From assembly GCA_002633005.1 (NCBI GenBank), contig NMRA01000041.1, positions 563,294 through 627,293 of the forward strand: a DNA stretch of 64,000 nucleotides, in the 5' to 3' direction. The notes beneath the pieces are model-generated. The model did no database searches. It saw nothing but the letters and a program-made list of their open reading frames with translations, and was not told where the DNA came from. Numbering within the stretch: position 1 is the stretch's first letter; every line of letters begins with the position of its first letter. The DNA comes from Phoronis australis (Eukaryota; Phoronida; Phoronidae). The position numbers and the translations under genes are program-made. This document shows positions 30,767 through 50,939 of the stretch, in pieces.

Positions 30767-33504
30767 CTACACTATATTTGGTAGCTCTCCGTTGTCTTTG
30801 ACTAACTTGTCTCCGTTAACGACATCTCCATTTGATTTCTCGTCCACAAACTCATGACATGGGACCTTATCCCCGCAGGCACCCTGCTGGGCTCCATTTT
30901 GATTCTCATTGCTGCCCACTACCAAGCCACTTGTCAGCCCCACTGTGTCCCTTTTCCAGGTTGCCTGCCTCTCCACCTCAGAGGCCACTACCAACAACAG
31001 TTCTTTGTCTTTACACTCGATCTGCTCGGACAGATATACCCTGAGTTCCTCCTCTTTGCCAATGATCTCTGGAGCATCCAACTTAGAGTCCAAGTTATAG
31101 TACATGCCTCCAATGTTGCGTATACTGACCCAGTGTTTGCGATGTATAGGCAAGTGCAGCATACCCCACTTGTAATCTGTAGGAATGTTCAAAATGAAAC
31201 CTTCGATGTTCTCTAAGACTAAAATGCTGACATCTCTGAAAGACAGAAAATTAATACCCATTAGCAGCAGTACAGCCAGTAAATATCATAACACTGCACA
31301 ATGGCCAACTGAATACACCAGATGGCAATAAGAAACAAGTACATCCTACCCGTAGTAGCTTGCGCTAGTAAAAAGTATTTTAGATGAATAAACAGGATTG
31401 CATTCAGGTCATCGCTTTTATCTAGATCATCCCGATGTTCTGATGAATTGCTTTCTGCTCCCAATCTATTCAGATAATAAAAAGGTAACGTTTTTACATT
31501 AGCCCCACCTGGTGAATATTGAGTAGACCAGCAAACAAACATTAGGAGCCCATCATTACCAGATCACATTGTCTTGAGGTATTCATGTCAAACCGTATCA
31601 CAGTAGCGAAAGCAGATCCCATGGCCAACCCCCAAAAATCCAAACTTCAATTCCCTAAACCCACACTACAAATTCCATACAGGTGCCCCTTAATTACACA
31701 CACGCGCGTGCACACACACACGCGCGTGCACACACACACTGAAAATACTCCATACCCAGTGACTTCATTGCAGAAGCTAGTGTAGAATTTGTACCTATGG
31801 TTTGGAAGTCACAGGTTGAGGACTGAGGTTTCAGGGATCGTAACTAGAATTTAAAGGAGGGGGCCATGGAACTGCATTCACACCATGGCAGTGTTCACCA
31901 AGCCTGAAGGGACTACTCAAATAAGTATTAAGTTACTAACATCATAGAACAGCTTTTTATTGTGCTTTGGTTTCAGAGGATGAAAGTGATTCCAAGGCCG
32001 CACCTCTTAATTCCCGCATTGATCGCCTAAGCCCTAGTCCCAGACCAACAGCAACAAACCTGTAGTTTAAAGTCATTTAAACAATGTTCTGGTGTTAACA
32101 AAATCAACTTTTGTCACAGGTTGCATGCCCGCCCATGTGATGGCCTATACCATCAAGGTCCAACCACAGGTTTTTGAGATGTCAAGCAGACAGCCAGGAC
32201 AGGATGACGACAATATATGACCACACGTGTAAGTGTGTGCTCGACAAGGTACAGTGGTTACTGAATGAACTGAGAAGACATTAAATGGAAAACTAACCGC
32301 CTTTTATCAAACCAGACGACATCGAAGCCTTTAGTGTGCAGAGCAGACATCACAACATTAACATCATAGTTGCCCGTGCCCATAAAACTTCTGTGAGGGT
32401 TGATCCAACTGTTTGGAGACAACCTAAAAAAACAAGTCACAATTAACAGGCAACAATCATATCAGTAGCAAAATATTCAAAAGTTCAAAATGAAAAAAAC
32501 GGGACATCAATACTTAGTTCACGATCTATGCCAAAACGCAAGGCTCAAATGTTTGTCACAACACTCCAAAACATTACACCCTGACAGCCACAGAAATGCT
32601 AAAACATCAATTTGGCCGCAAGTGTCAAAAAGCTGGATGAGATGTGGGACAAACCTAAAAGTGGGACAGTACCACCAAAGTGCGACAGACCCGCCAAAAG
32701 TGGGTTAGTCCCATCAAAAGTGGGATAGTCCAGCTAAAAGTGCGACAAAAAGCCACTGTGTACTGTCAATGTGCCGGTACTGAATTATCCGAATGAGTTA
32801 CAGATAGACGGCAATTACCGGTTTATCACGGAAGGTTACGAATAAGTGTTCAGGTATTGATGACATGACCTTCTGTGACAACTCAGTAATTTCTGTTTGG
32901 CACATTGACAGTACGCAGCGGCTTTTTGGGAAGATTTTTGTGCATTGACTGTGCGAATTTGTTGCTAACTTTCTGGAGCATGACACGGTAAATGCTATCA
33001 GAAGAAAAAACAATTGCTCATGCTTTGTTGAACCCCTGTATTGTGTGAATTTATTAAGTTATGAGTTTGATACGGAGGGCTGAAGTAAAGCACCCGTGGA
33101 ATTCTTAGTCCATAGTGTCATACCTTGTACCATATATAGTGTATTGGACTAGAAACGATCAGAAGCTAACAACGCCTGTGCCGTGGGTCTGATTAGCAAA
33201 TAAAAATATTAATGAAATCACGAGCAACTAGGTCGTTAAAACTGTCAAAACATATCAGAAAATACCTTCAACGGTTTGTTTCAACTAAACAGGTACGTGA
33301 CATAACAAAAAACGTGGAAAAGTAGCAGTCTTACTTGGAACATATCGCGTCCAATGAAGACTTGCTGAACGCTTTCTCATCTTGGAAAAGGTTGTTGAGA
33401 GCGTGTAAGGCGCACAGTTCCTTCACTTGTCGTTCATGATAAATAGAATTATCTGTTTCTATGTTGACCTTGTTGTTGCGTTTTTCTTTCATAATGCACG
33501 ACAT
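30767..33504 (-). CDS. JOSD1: Josephin-domain deubiquitinase (JOSD1/2-like)
   Basis: Three exons in transcription order: 33335-33504, 32298-32423, 30767-31235. GT-AG junctions and phases give 254 residues. ATG at 33504 is chosen because it opens MSC, like vertebrate JOSD1; a second in-frame ATG is four codons on. The Josephin triad is intact: Cys31 in [10 protein letters not shown], His133 in RKHW, Asp148 in YNLDSK. Other family blocks are [18 protein letters not shown] and WFDKRR. Josephins cleave ubiquitin isopeptide bonds; JOSD1 is linked to membrane dynamics and endocytosis. After the domain an extra polar, Asn/Asp-rich tail of about 60 residues makes it longer than human JOSD1 (202) or JOSD2 (188). 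It is divergent from GTPBP1. JOSD1 rather than JOSD2 is favoured by that neighbour, though the ancestral gene may be co-orthologous to both. Confidence 0.93.
31695..31740. repeat. Alternating CA/CG tract with Z-DNA potential
   Basis: About 46 bases of alternating purine-pyrimidine sequence in the JOSD intron. It consists of CA runs broken by two identical CGCGCGTG blocks. Such tracts can adopt left-handed DNA under supercoiling. Confidence 0.8.
31977..32065 (+). CDS. Orphan candidate terminal exon inside the JOSD intron
   Basis: On the strand opposite JOSD, a pyrimidine-rich tract and TTTCAG are followed by a frame reading [18 protein letters not shown] then [11 protein letters not shown] and TAG. 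The acceptor is good and the composition protein-like. I could not find partner exons. It may be a 3' exon of an unseen + strand transcript, a pseudo-exon, or chance. Confidence 0.25.
32640..32760. repeat. Imperfect 21-22-bp tandem repeat
   Basis: About five copies of AAAAGTGGGAYAGTCCCACC-like units lie in the JOSD intron between exons 33335-33504 and 32298-32423. The open frame over it is a by-product. Confidence 0.7.
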
Positions 33505-33559
33505 TCTTGTCTTGTCTCGTTGTAGTTACATGTTCGTGTTTTCGCATTACGGCACTAAC

Positions 33560-33900
33560 TTTCACTTTAGACAAGTAAACAGCTCACAATCTCCAAGTTC
33601 ACCATCTTCGTGCTAAATAGGTCACTCATGCTGTCAATCACACTCCCAATGGGGAAAGTGGTCGCTTAAAGTTGCCCTGTCCCTTGTATTTTCTTTTCAA
33701 GCTAATATGTCCAATATTCTGCACCCTAATTTCCTGAGAAATGCGACGCGGTCCCTTTTAAATTTCTATATATGCCGTTTTATTTAATTTTTAGTGACAT
33801 TTCAAAAAGTTCCCGGTGTCACGTGAGATTCTCACAACCAATTAGGGGACACATCTGCGACACCCGCGCACCTGTCTCTACAAACGTAAACGTAAAACGT
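33560..33900. promoter_or_regulatory. Candidate promoter of JOSD, perhaps bidirectional
   Basis: It lies just upstream of the JOSD start. It contains an E-box CACGTG (33820-33825) and a CCAAT (33838-33842). GTPBP1 starts its coding at 38445 but has an acceptor-like CTGTAG just before its ATG, so it probably has an upstream non-coding exon that could start here. Bidirectionality is inferred. Confidence 0.3.
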
Positions 33901-34385
33901 AGTGTTGAGCTAGTAATAAGCCGGGGTCATTGTAAGTTGTTACTACTAGAATTGTGTGTTTGCTTGCTGCAAGATCTTTGCGTAGCAGGCAAGCTTTCTT
34001 AAATTTCAGTCCGTTGTGAAATCTGCTTGATTATTTCCGACTTGACGGCTGGTGCCGTTGCCGTTCGTCTGTTTACTGCTGTTGAATTTATCTCCCAGGC
34101 TCCCAATATTGCACCATTCAATCAGTCTGCTGATGCAAGTCTGGTGAAACTGTACATTTGGTTGTCATTGTATATATAGCTCATTTGATTGCTTGTATGT
34201 AGCAGAATGTAGAATTTTTGCAATCAATGCAGAACCAGCAGAGAAATGTAGTAAAAAAACGCATCTGAGAGTCTGACCAGACTGAAGTGAAGACCAGTGA
34301 AGTTCCGAAGAGATGCACAATGCCGCAGTAGAGTAGTCTGTGACAAATGAGTGAGTTTGTTAACATTTTGTACTCTCTGAGCAAA

Positions 34386-34455
34386 TGCACCTTTAGTTGG
34401 CGGGTATCAAACCCGGGCTGCCAGCATGAGAGTTGAGCATCCAAACCATTCGGGT
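34386..34455 (-). repeat. tRNA-like sequence (Met-type), probably SINE head or tRNA pseudogene
   Basis: Read on the minus strand it has TATAACCCGAATGGTTTGGA (A-box-like), a CTCAT anticodon-loop-like motif and a T arm CGGG TTTGATA CCCG. The acceptor and anticodon stems do not pair well, so a functional tRNA is unlikely. Confidence 0.4.
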
Positions 34456-36410
34456 TATAGGCAGTTCGCATATTGGAAAGCGATTTGGAGAGGTTTTATT
34501 CAACTCTACGAGTCTCTACATCACATGTTGAAGTCACATGGTGGATCTGCGTCAAACTTCAATCATCACGGCAAAAAGATTTGGTATGGAGATGGCTAAA
34601 ATTATGGCTTCAGCCTGACAGGTCTTGAAAGTTGAACATCTAATGTCCAATCTTTCTCAGTTGCCAACTACCCTCCCGATGTACTGTTCACTTTTGTTTA
34701 GGCCTCTTACTATGGGCATCCCAGCACAATTGGCAGCATTCTGCATTTTAAGAGTCACATGACTCGTTAGAATGGTAAAAGTTTGCACAATTGTGCACAT
34801 ACGTAACACGTACGGGCAAGGGATAACTGAGGCTATGGAAAATTACTGTAAGCTGTGTGTAAGACTGTGCTTTGAAACAAGCTCGAATTTTTAGTTTTGG
34901 CAACTTGATACTGTAAGCATGGGGTGGACTTGGTGACGACTGGAGGAGGGGGATTTCCCTTACCCTGAAAAATTTGTTGGAAGGCTCTGGCACCTTTCCC
35001 TTCAGGTGAGCGAAGGGCAAGGTGTAGGATCTGGTTGTCTGATCTTCATATTTGCATTTTTAAAGTGTGCTTTACCAAAGACACCTTTTACAACTTGGAC
35101 TTGTCTTTTTTGTTTATTGGCACCCAGTGTTGTCTAGAGGTATCTACTTAATGTGCTTCTATTGAAAATCTTAAAAATAATCCTGTCTGCGTTCTTTTGA
35201 TCATGTTTTATGGGATGACAAATGCAGTAACATACTGTTTTCTGAACTAACCATCTGCTGTCGTCAATGGTAAAGCATCTACTGACCAACTGATTCATGC
35301 CCTGGCAAATTCAACTGGCAATCATGTGTTTTTCTTTTAAATTTTATTTCAAAACATAAAATGTATACAAATATACTGGTGTACAGCTGTGATATCTGAT
35401 GCAGTGAAGAAAAGAAGATAAAACAATAAATGTTCAAAACTGGGTCAAAAGCCCTCCATCATCGCAAATAACTGTTTATTGACATATTTTGTAAGTGTAT
35501 AAATCTATCTATTTTACAATATGTGATAGTTAAACTTTGTAATTGGCCAAACTTTGGAATATCAAGATCAATATGAAAAATGTAGTTAAGCAAAAAATTA
35601 TGTTGTACACTTTCTTGTAAGACTTGGGGAAAACCAAACAAAACTAGTTTGGTTGATATAGTGATATCTTCATTAAAGACTCTATTTAGCCAATGGGATA
35701 AATTATTCCATATTTGCTTCAAGACGATCACGAAAAGGTGTGTGTCAATTACAGGAGCATTAGCACAAAAGTACAAAGATTACTATCAAGGCTAATGAAG
35801 CTATGCTGATTTTTTTCAAAGAACGGTTAGTTGGAATTAGTTTGTGAATCAAATTAAACTGAAACCACTTCATTTGAGTATCTGGGAAATGCTTAATAAA
35901 TACAGGTGTTAATTTTTTTCCACTCCATGTTCTTATCATTTTTATTTAAGCACAAATTCCATTTAAATTCAGAAGAGGGGCAGATGTAAGCATTGTTAAC
36001 AGATATCTTGTCAAAATCAGTAACGCCTTTCTGTGACGTAGTTAAAACTTGAATTAAATGCGTAATGATACTGGTAATCCAAAAAGAAGTTGATAATCAA
36101 ACCTGTCCTTAACATTTTTAATTACTGCACAGATACCAAAATATGGTGTAAAATCTCCCACAAGGACAAAATTCCTGGTTGTCGAGAAGTCTTCCCGAAG
36201 AATAAATCAAATCAGCTGCTATGGTTCATAAAAAACAGGTTTCCCATCAGTACAAATAGAGTTGTTAAACTATAGCGGTTGAAATTCTAATTCCATCCCA
36301 TTATTGACTATGGAGGTCATATCAAAGGGCATAAAACATCCCTCCACAAAGGGTTTTTAATTTGATGTCAGTGCGCAGGGAATCGTGTCCCAGGCTTTTA
36401 TTTACTGAGC

Positions 36411-36945
36411 AACAAGGATGCCAGCCATTAACAGGGATATCAGCCATGAAACAGCAGGGATATCAGCCATCAAACAACAGGGATATCAGCCATCAAATCA
36501 CAAGGATATCGGCCACCAAACAACAAGGATATCAGCCATCAAACAACAGGGATATCAGTCATCAAACCACAAGGATATCGGCCACCAAATAGCAGAGATA
36601 TCAGTCATCAAACAACATAGATATCAGCCACCAAACTACAGGGATATCAGCCACCACATCACAAGAGTACAAGCCACCAAACCACAGGGATACCAGCCAT
36701 CAAATAAGAGATATCAGCCATTAAACAACAGGGATATCAGCCATCAAACAATAGATATATCACCCATCAAACAACAGGGATCTCAATGAGCCATCACTGA
36801 ATTAACAGGGATCTGTCATCAAAAGACAGGGATATCAGCCAGCAAACGACAGGGATATCAGCCATAAAACAACAGAGACATCTGCCATCGAACAACAGAG
36901 ATATCAGTCATCAAGTGACAAGGATATCAGCCATCAAAGTCTCTT
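36411..36945. repeat. 24-bp minisatellite, about 22 copies
   Basis: The unit is close to AACAGGGATATCAGCCATCA plus AACA. Each unit carries GATATC. Because 24 is divisible by 3, long frames such as QQGYQPSN and NRDISHQT run through it; these are not genes. It lies between the divergent JOSD and GTPBP1 genes. Confidence 0.92.
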
Positions 36946-37259
36946 TATAAAACAACCTCTCAAGTATTCACCTTTGATGGCTGATTTTCCCGTACTTTAA
37001 ATGAAAATCAAAAATATGAGACACTGTTAATATCCAGTTTCATTCTAGCTTCTATATGTTGTGTGTGATCAAAGGGATCAAGTTCCAGATTTTTTCAGGT
37101 ATACACCAGATATGGTTGTAAAACAGGTGACCAAACAAGGATAAATATGATTGGCACTTGAAAGTCTGTTGGAAGTTTAATCACCTGAATACAAGTGGCT
37201 GAAACAACATTGTAAGTATGTCCAGTTAGTATTGTATGCTTCCATGTGAAATTTTGGCA

Positions 37260-37640
37260 AGTGTTAATGGAGACATAACTGACTGCTGATGTGCCCCCTA
37301 GTGTTGATTTAATTTTTTATGTTAACCTCAGTCTGCAGCTTCAGAGTTCCTCCAAATTTTTTCTTAGAAGTTGCCAAATAGGTTTCTGTTATAGAGACGA
37401 CAGCACTTTTCCATTTTCGGACAAATTTTACTTATTCTACACTGCCTAGTGGCAGTTTTTATTATTATCCAATTTGTTTTAGTCATCCGTCTGTATCTAC
37501 AAAACTGCTTAGAGGATCATTATAAAAATTGGCAAATGAGCCCATTATAATGGTTTGTGTCATGTTGTGCATCAGCTGTGAGCTTGTGATAGAGGACAAC
37601 TTTGCATTTCTCTGATTTCTTGTCATGGGACAGAACTACA
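37260..37640 (+). repeat. Interspersed repeat related to 45165-45945
   Basis: Shares TAGTGGC.ATT.TTATTATT, GTATCTACAAAACTGCT (GTCTCTATCTGGAAAACTGCT at 45 kb) and AGGATCATTRTAA with the 45-kb block. No coding content. Confidence 0.6.
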
Positions 37641-38444
37641 TTGACACCAGTACTTGTAGTACTTGTTTCCTTTAGTATTCCTCACCACTACACACGGTTC
37701 ATTTGCAGATTGTATTATGGTGGTGTTACAGAACCGCCTTGACCCAGGCTAGGCTATTTCAGGCTATGGGCAAATTATCAAATTAGTAGCAGTGTGTTTG
37801 ACATATTTCAGGCTCAAGGCAAATTGACCTATGGCAGTATGTATGAACAAACGACTTTTGATGACTCAGGGAAAATCTGTCCGCATGTACTGACAGTGGC
37901 TGTACTGATGCATGACATGGAAACAAGGACAATTTAGAGATTAGATATTGCTTAAGTTGTCATGTTCTCCCTGAAAGAGAATTTTATTTCGGAGTTACAC
38001 TGTATTTCCTGCAACAAAATCTCACAATTTAGGAAGCAATAAGTGGGACTAGTGAAATTTTATTTTTTCATGAAAGAAAAGTAGAAGGCTTTGAAAAATG
38101 AACACTGGTCTATTTGCGAAATTTCTTTTATCGAATTTGACAAGATTTGACTGTTGGTTTTGTAAAGACTCAAGAAATCTAGCCCTATCCATGTGGCCTC
38201 ATGACTAAAATTTAACACTGAATATTTACTGCACAGCATATACCGTCTTGAGCAGTTTTGATGAACCTCTGAGACTGTCAATTGTCAAACACCACTACAT
38301 TCTGTGCAACTATGCCTTTTTTATTTTACAAAACTTGTGAGATCTCAATTTAAACATTGAAATGAAATGTGAACTAAGCATCAGTAAAGACTGGCTCTTT
38401 GTCTCATGATAATTTTGATTGAATTTGATTCTGTAGAAAAAGGC

Positions 38445-48219
<9,775 letters not shown>

Positions 48220-48411
48220 TTTTAACCTTTAGATTCAGTGAGCTTGCGTGTTTCTTTGTGGGCTTTATGATTGCCGTTTTAAGAAAAGCTGCAACCAGTG
48301 TACAATATAATGTAACCAGTGTTGATGCCTTTTTGGTGTTGTCACATTTTTGAGCTGGTTTGTTCTTAGAAGGCCTTGGAGTATTATTTTCTTTCATTGT
48401 CATTGATGTGG

Positions 48412-48535
48412 CAATTTGAGCCTCTCGCACTCTTGATAGGGGCAATCTGAGCCTATCTTTCACTGTTGATGGAGGAATCTGAGCCTCGCTTTCAATTTTA
48501 AAGGGAGCAATCCGAGCCTCTTTTTCACTCTGGAT
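48412..48535 (+). repeat. Three-copy tandem repeat, about 42 bp
   Basis: GCAATCTGAGCCT-like motifs (CAATTTGAGCCTC, CAATCTGAGCCTA, GAATCTGAGCCTC, CAATCCGAGCCTC) recur about every 30-42 bases. Confidence 0.65.
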
Positions 48536-48824
48536 GAGACAACATTTGTCATCCGTTGTTGCAAGTTGCCATATTGGCTGGTAGATGTTAATTCTTCTGC
48601 AAGTTCAAAGTTCAATTGTTTCCTGACTGAAGGATGCAAAGAAAACTAGGGTTTGTTTAAATTGTGTATGTCATCGTCACCTGACAGTTTGAGTGGAGCC
48701 AGTTATGTCTACAAGATGGTGTTACTCAGTGAAATAGTTTCAAATACATTTGTTTAGAATTGTGGTCTAATTTCTTATTTATTGTCTGAAAAGGAAATAG
48801 GAATTCACGCATTCGACAGTGTAA

Positions 48825-48955
48825 CAACCAATATTAAGAACAAGCAACACATTTAGCCCTATAACAAGCAATATTAAGAACAAGTGAACACATACTGTTG
48901 TATTAAAACCAATATTAAGGACAAATGAACATATTCAGCAGTCTAACGAGCAATA
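48825..48955 (+). repeat. Diverged tandem repeat with AATATTAAGAACAA core
   Basis: The core ACCAATATTAAGAACAAG recurs as GCAATATTAAGAACAAG and CCAATATTAAGGACAAA, then a truncated fourth GCAATATT. Spacing is about 40-45 bp. Confidence 0.65.
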
Positions 48956-49045
48956 TTTTTAAATCGAAGACATTTATCATAAAACGCTATGATCACATTA
49001 AGCTAATGTACAGCTGTGGCAGTTTTTTGGTGCTAGTTTGGCTGC

Positions 49046-50387
49046 TCAACTGAGGCTCTGCTCAGTGTATGCTTGTATGGGTGGTTTAGGTGCAAAAACT
49101 TCTGTTTTAGCCGTAGGGCAGACATTTTGCCTTCGAAAACTGACGTCTCCCCTCCCGTGAAACACAGACATGTCACTGGCATGCATCCCTTTCTCAACTC
49201 TCCCAGCCACGGTGAAGTCCGAGACAAGATCGAGCAAAGGATTCTCTGAACTTCTGCATCTCGATGAGCGCTTCCTGTTTTCGGATGGTGGTTACGACAC
49301 TTTGGTTAAGATTTTTCGTTCGTATTTCACGGTGCTGCAAAAAAAAATCCTTGAACTTGGAAATCAATCATTTCTTCGGAATATTCAAAGGGTTTTAGTG
49401 CGAGTTTGACCCACAATATTACTGTACCTTTGTTTAATACGCGTGGCCAGCCCTGACATGTAGGTTATGCATATTAACCCCGTCCCATTCTACATTCCTT
49501 GCAAGTACTTCCATAACCATACAAAATTCTGCGTTGGTGAGTAGTTGAACTGAATGTAGGTGGGTGAGAGTGACCATCGGAGGCACTATGCTCAAACGCG
49601 AGTGGACCGTGTCATTCGGGTAACCCGTATGTCGTCAGTCGCTGATGCTTTTAGTAATCGTAAACGAAACTTACTAAAATTTAATACTTGTCTAAGTGTT
49701 GAGTACCGTCAAAAATGTAAGTGTCGACTGCCATGAAGAAATGTGTCGACTGCCGTAAAGAATTTTAAGTCACGGTTTACTGCGGGCGTGAAATAATGTA
49801 CTATTGTTGCCTGCAGAGATAGCAGAGTGGTAAAGGAAAGCACATCAAGCGTTGGTTTGATGTGACTAAACATAATTTGCAGCTTTAACACTGTAATAAC
49901 ATTTGTTTTTACATATTCACATCAAGCAATCGATCTATATGTGCGGACGTCTCTAAGTAGGCCTATATTTTGTTTCCGCTTAACAAAACAAAATACATCT
50001 GTCCTTCCCCGAACGGACTTCACTGAGATGGGTAAGTAGACAAGTTTCTTTTAATATATCATTTTCAACCCGGCTTCATAAAATCATATCCAGCCACAAC
50101 TGTTTGAAGTTGAAGAACAGACTTAGTGAACGGAGATACGTTTTCACCATTTTTGGCCAATGTTGTGTAAAAATAAAACAAAATACAACCTATTTACTGC
50201 TTTCTTGCTCCTTACGTGGAGGTACACTGATGTGGATTTCGCTTGCCGTAACGGTCATTTCTTCTCCGGGACACTGACCCTGGAAACCGGACAGCGTCTC
50301 GATCTGGTCAATTACTGCGTCCGCCCACCAACCCAGCTCGTCCACTACCTGGACCTTCTCGACTCTCGTTTCTCCTGATACCGCCAT
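49046..50387 (-). CDS. Unrecognised minus-strand gene; first exon convincing
   Basis: Exon 50216-50387 begins MAVSGETRVEKVQVVDELG, continues WWADAVIDQIETL and ends VPP plus one base, before a strong GTAAGG donor. It is acidic, lacks a signal peptide or membrane segment, and is richer in CpG than its surroundings. A likely downstream exon is at 49046-49334: on the minus strand a T-run and TGCAG precede a GC-rich segment. It stays open in more than one frame, including EALIEMQKFRESF and DFTVAGRVEKGMHASDM. The phase of the first exon does not join that acceptor directly (it would give CCA CCG TGA), so either an intermediate exon or the inner acceptor after AAACAG is used. I do not recognise the family. 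It is convergent with GTPBP1. The first exon is credible, the rest tentative. Confidence 0.4.
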
Positions 50388-50784
50388 TTTGGTGTCTATT
50401 CGAAAATCGTGCTAGTAAATGCACGCACATTGTACGGTGAAAGTAAATAAACATCCGTCGAGTCTTTAACGCGATTGATGTGCGGTTATTTTCAAAAAAT
50501 ATTCCAGTGTAACGAAATACAAGCTGTAACAACTAATCGACACGAATCTTTTCAAAGATGTTTCATTAAATACATGCTGTAGTGCTAATCATTTCAACTT
50601 ATTGAACAAAATGAACTAAATTTTTAAACGCGCTCAGAGCTACCGTCTGAAGTACTTCTTAAAATGTAAACAGTGACCACTGTCTATAGCTGACCCCAGT
50701 TGAGCTATAAGAACGGTAAAAATAGAAGTGCGCACAGTGGAAAAATGGTCAGTTGCCGATTTGGGCAACTGAACGAAGGACTGC

Positions 50785-50935
50785 TCGAGTATTTGTTCAA
50801 GTTGGAAGGAATCGACGGTCTTCTAAGGTGTCCGTCTACGCACAAAAGGTACTTACAACAACGTGACTTGATGTTTTAATCAGTGTGAGGCATAATTCGC
50901 CGAAAAGCTTCCGGCATATGAAGCTCCTATAGGCG
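50785..50935 (+). repeat. Interspersed repeat, copy B (partner at 2964-3115)
   Basis: Open frame reads EYLFKLEGIDGLLRCPSTHK, against YLLELEGVKDIDDLLRCRSK in copy A. The DNA stays alignable past the stop codons, so the peptide likeness may simply reflect the shared repeat. Confidence 0.5.
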
Positions 50936-50939
50936 CTTC

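Larger units (their letters stand above)
48220..49020 (+). other. GTPBP1 3' UTR / downstream region
   Basis: No gene. Two small tandem arrays: 48412-48535 and 48825-48955. I saw no canonical AATAAA. Confidence 0.45.

Noticed and set aside
36418-36789. 123-codon frame of QQGYQPSN-type repeats
   Set aside because: Product of a 24-bp minisatellite; no splice or promoter context.
49805-49870. Possible tRNA (GATAGCAGAGTGGTAAAGG A-box-like sequence)
   Set aside because: No matching T arm with a proper stem and no acceptor stem; at most a decayed SINE head.
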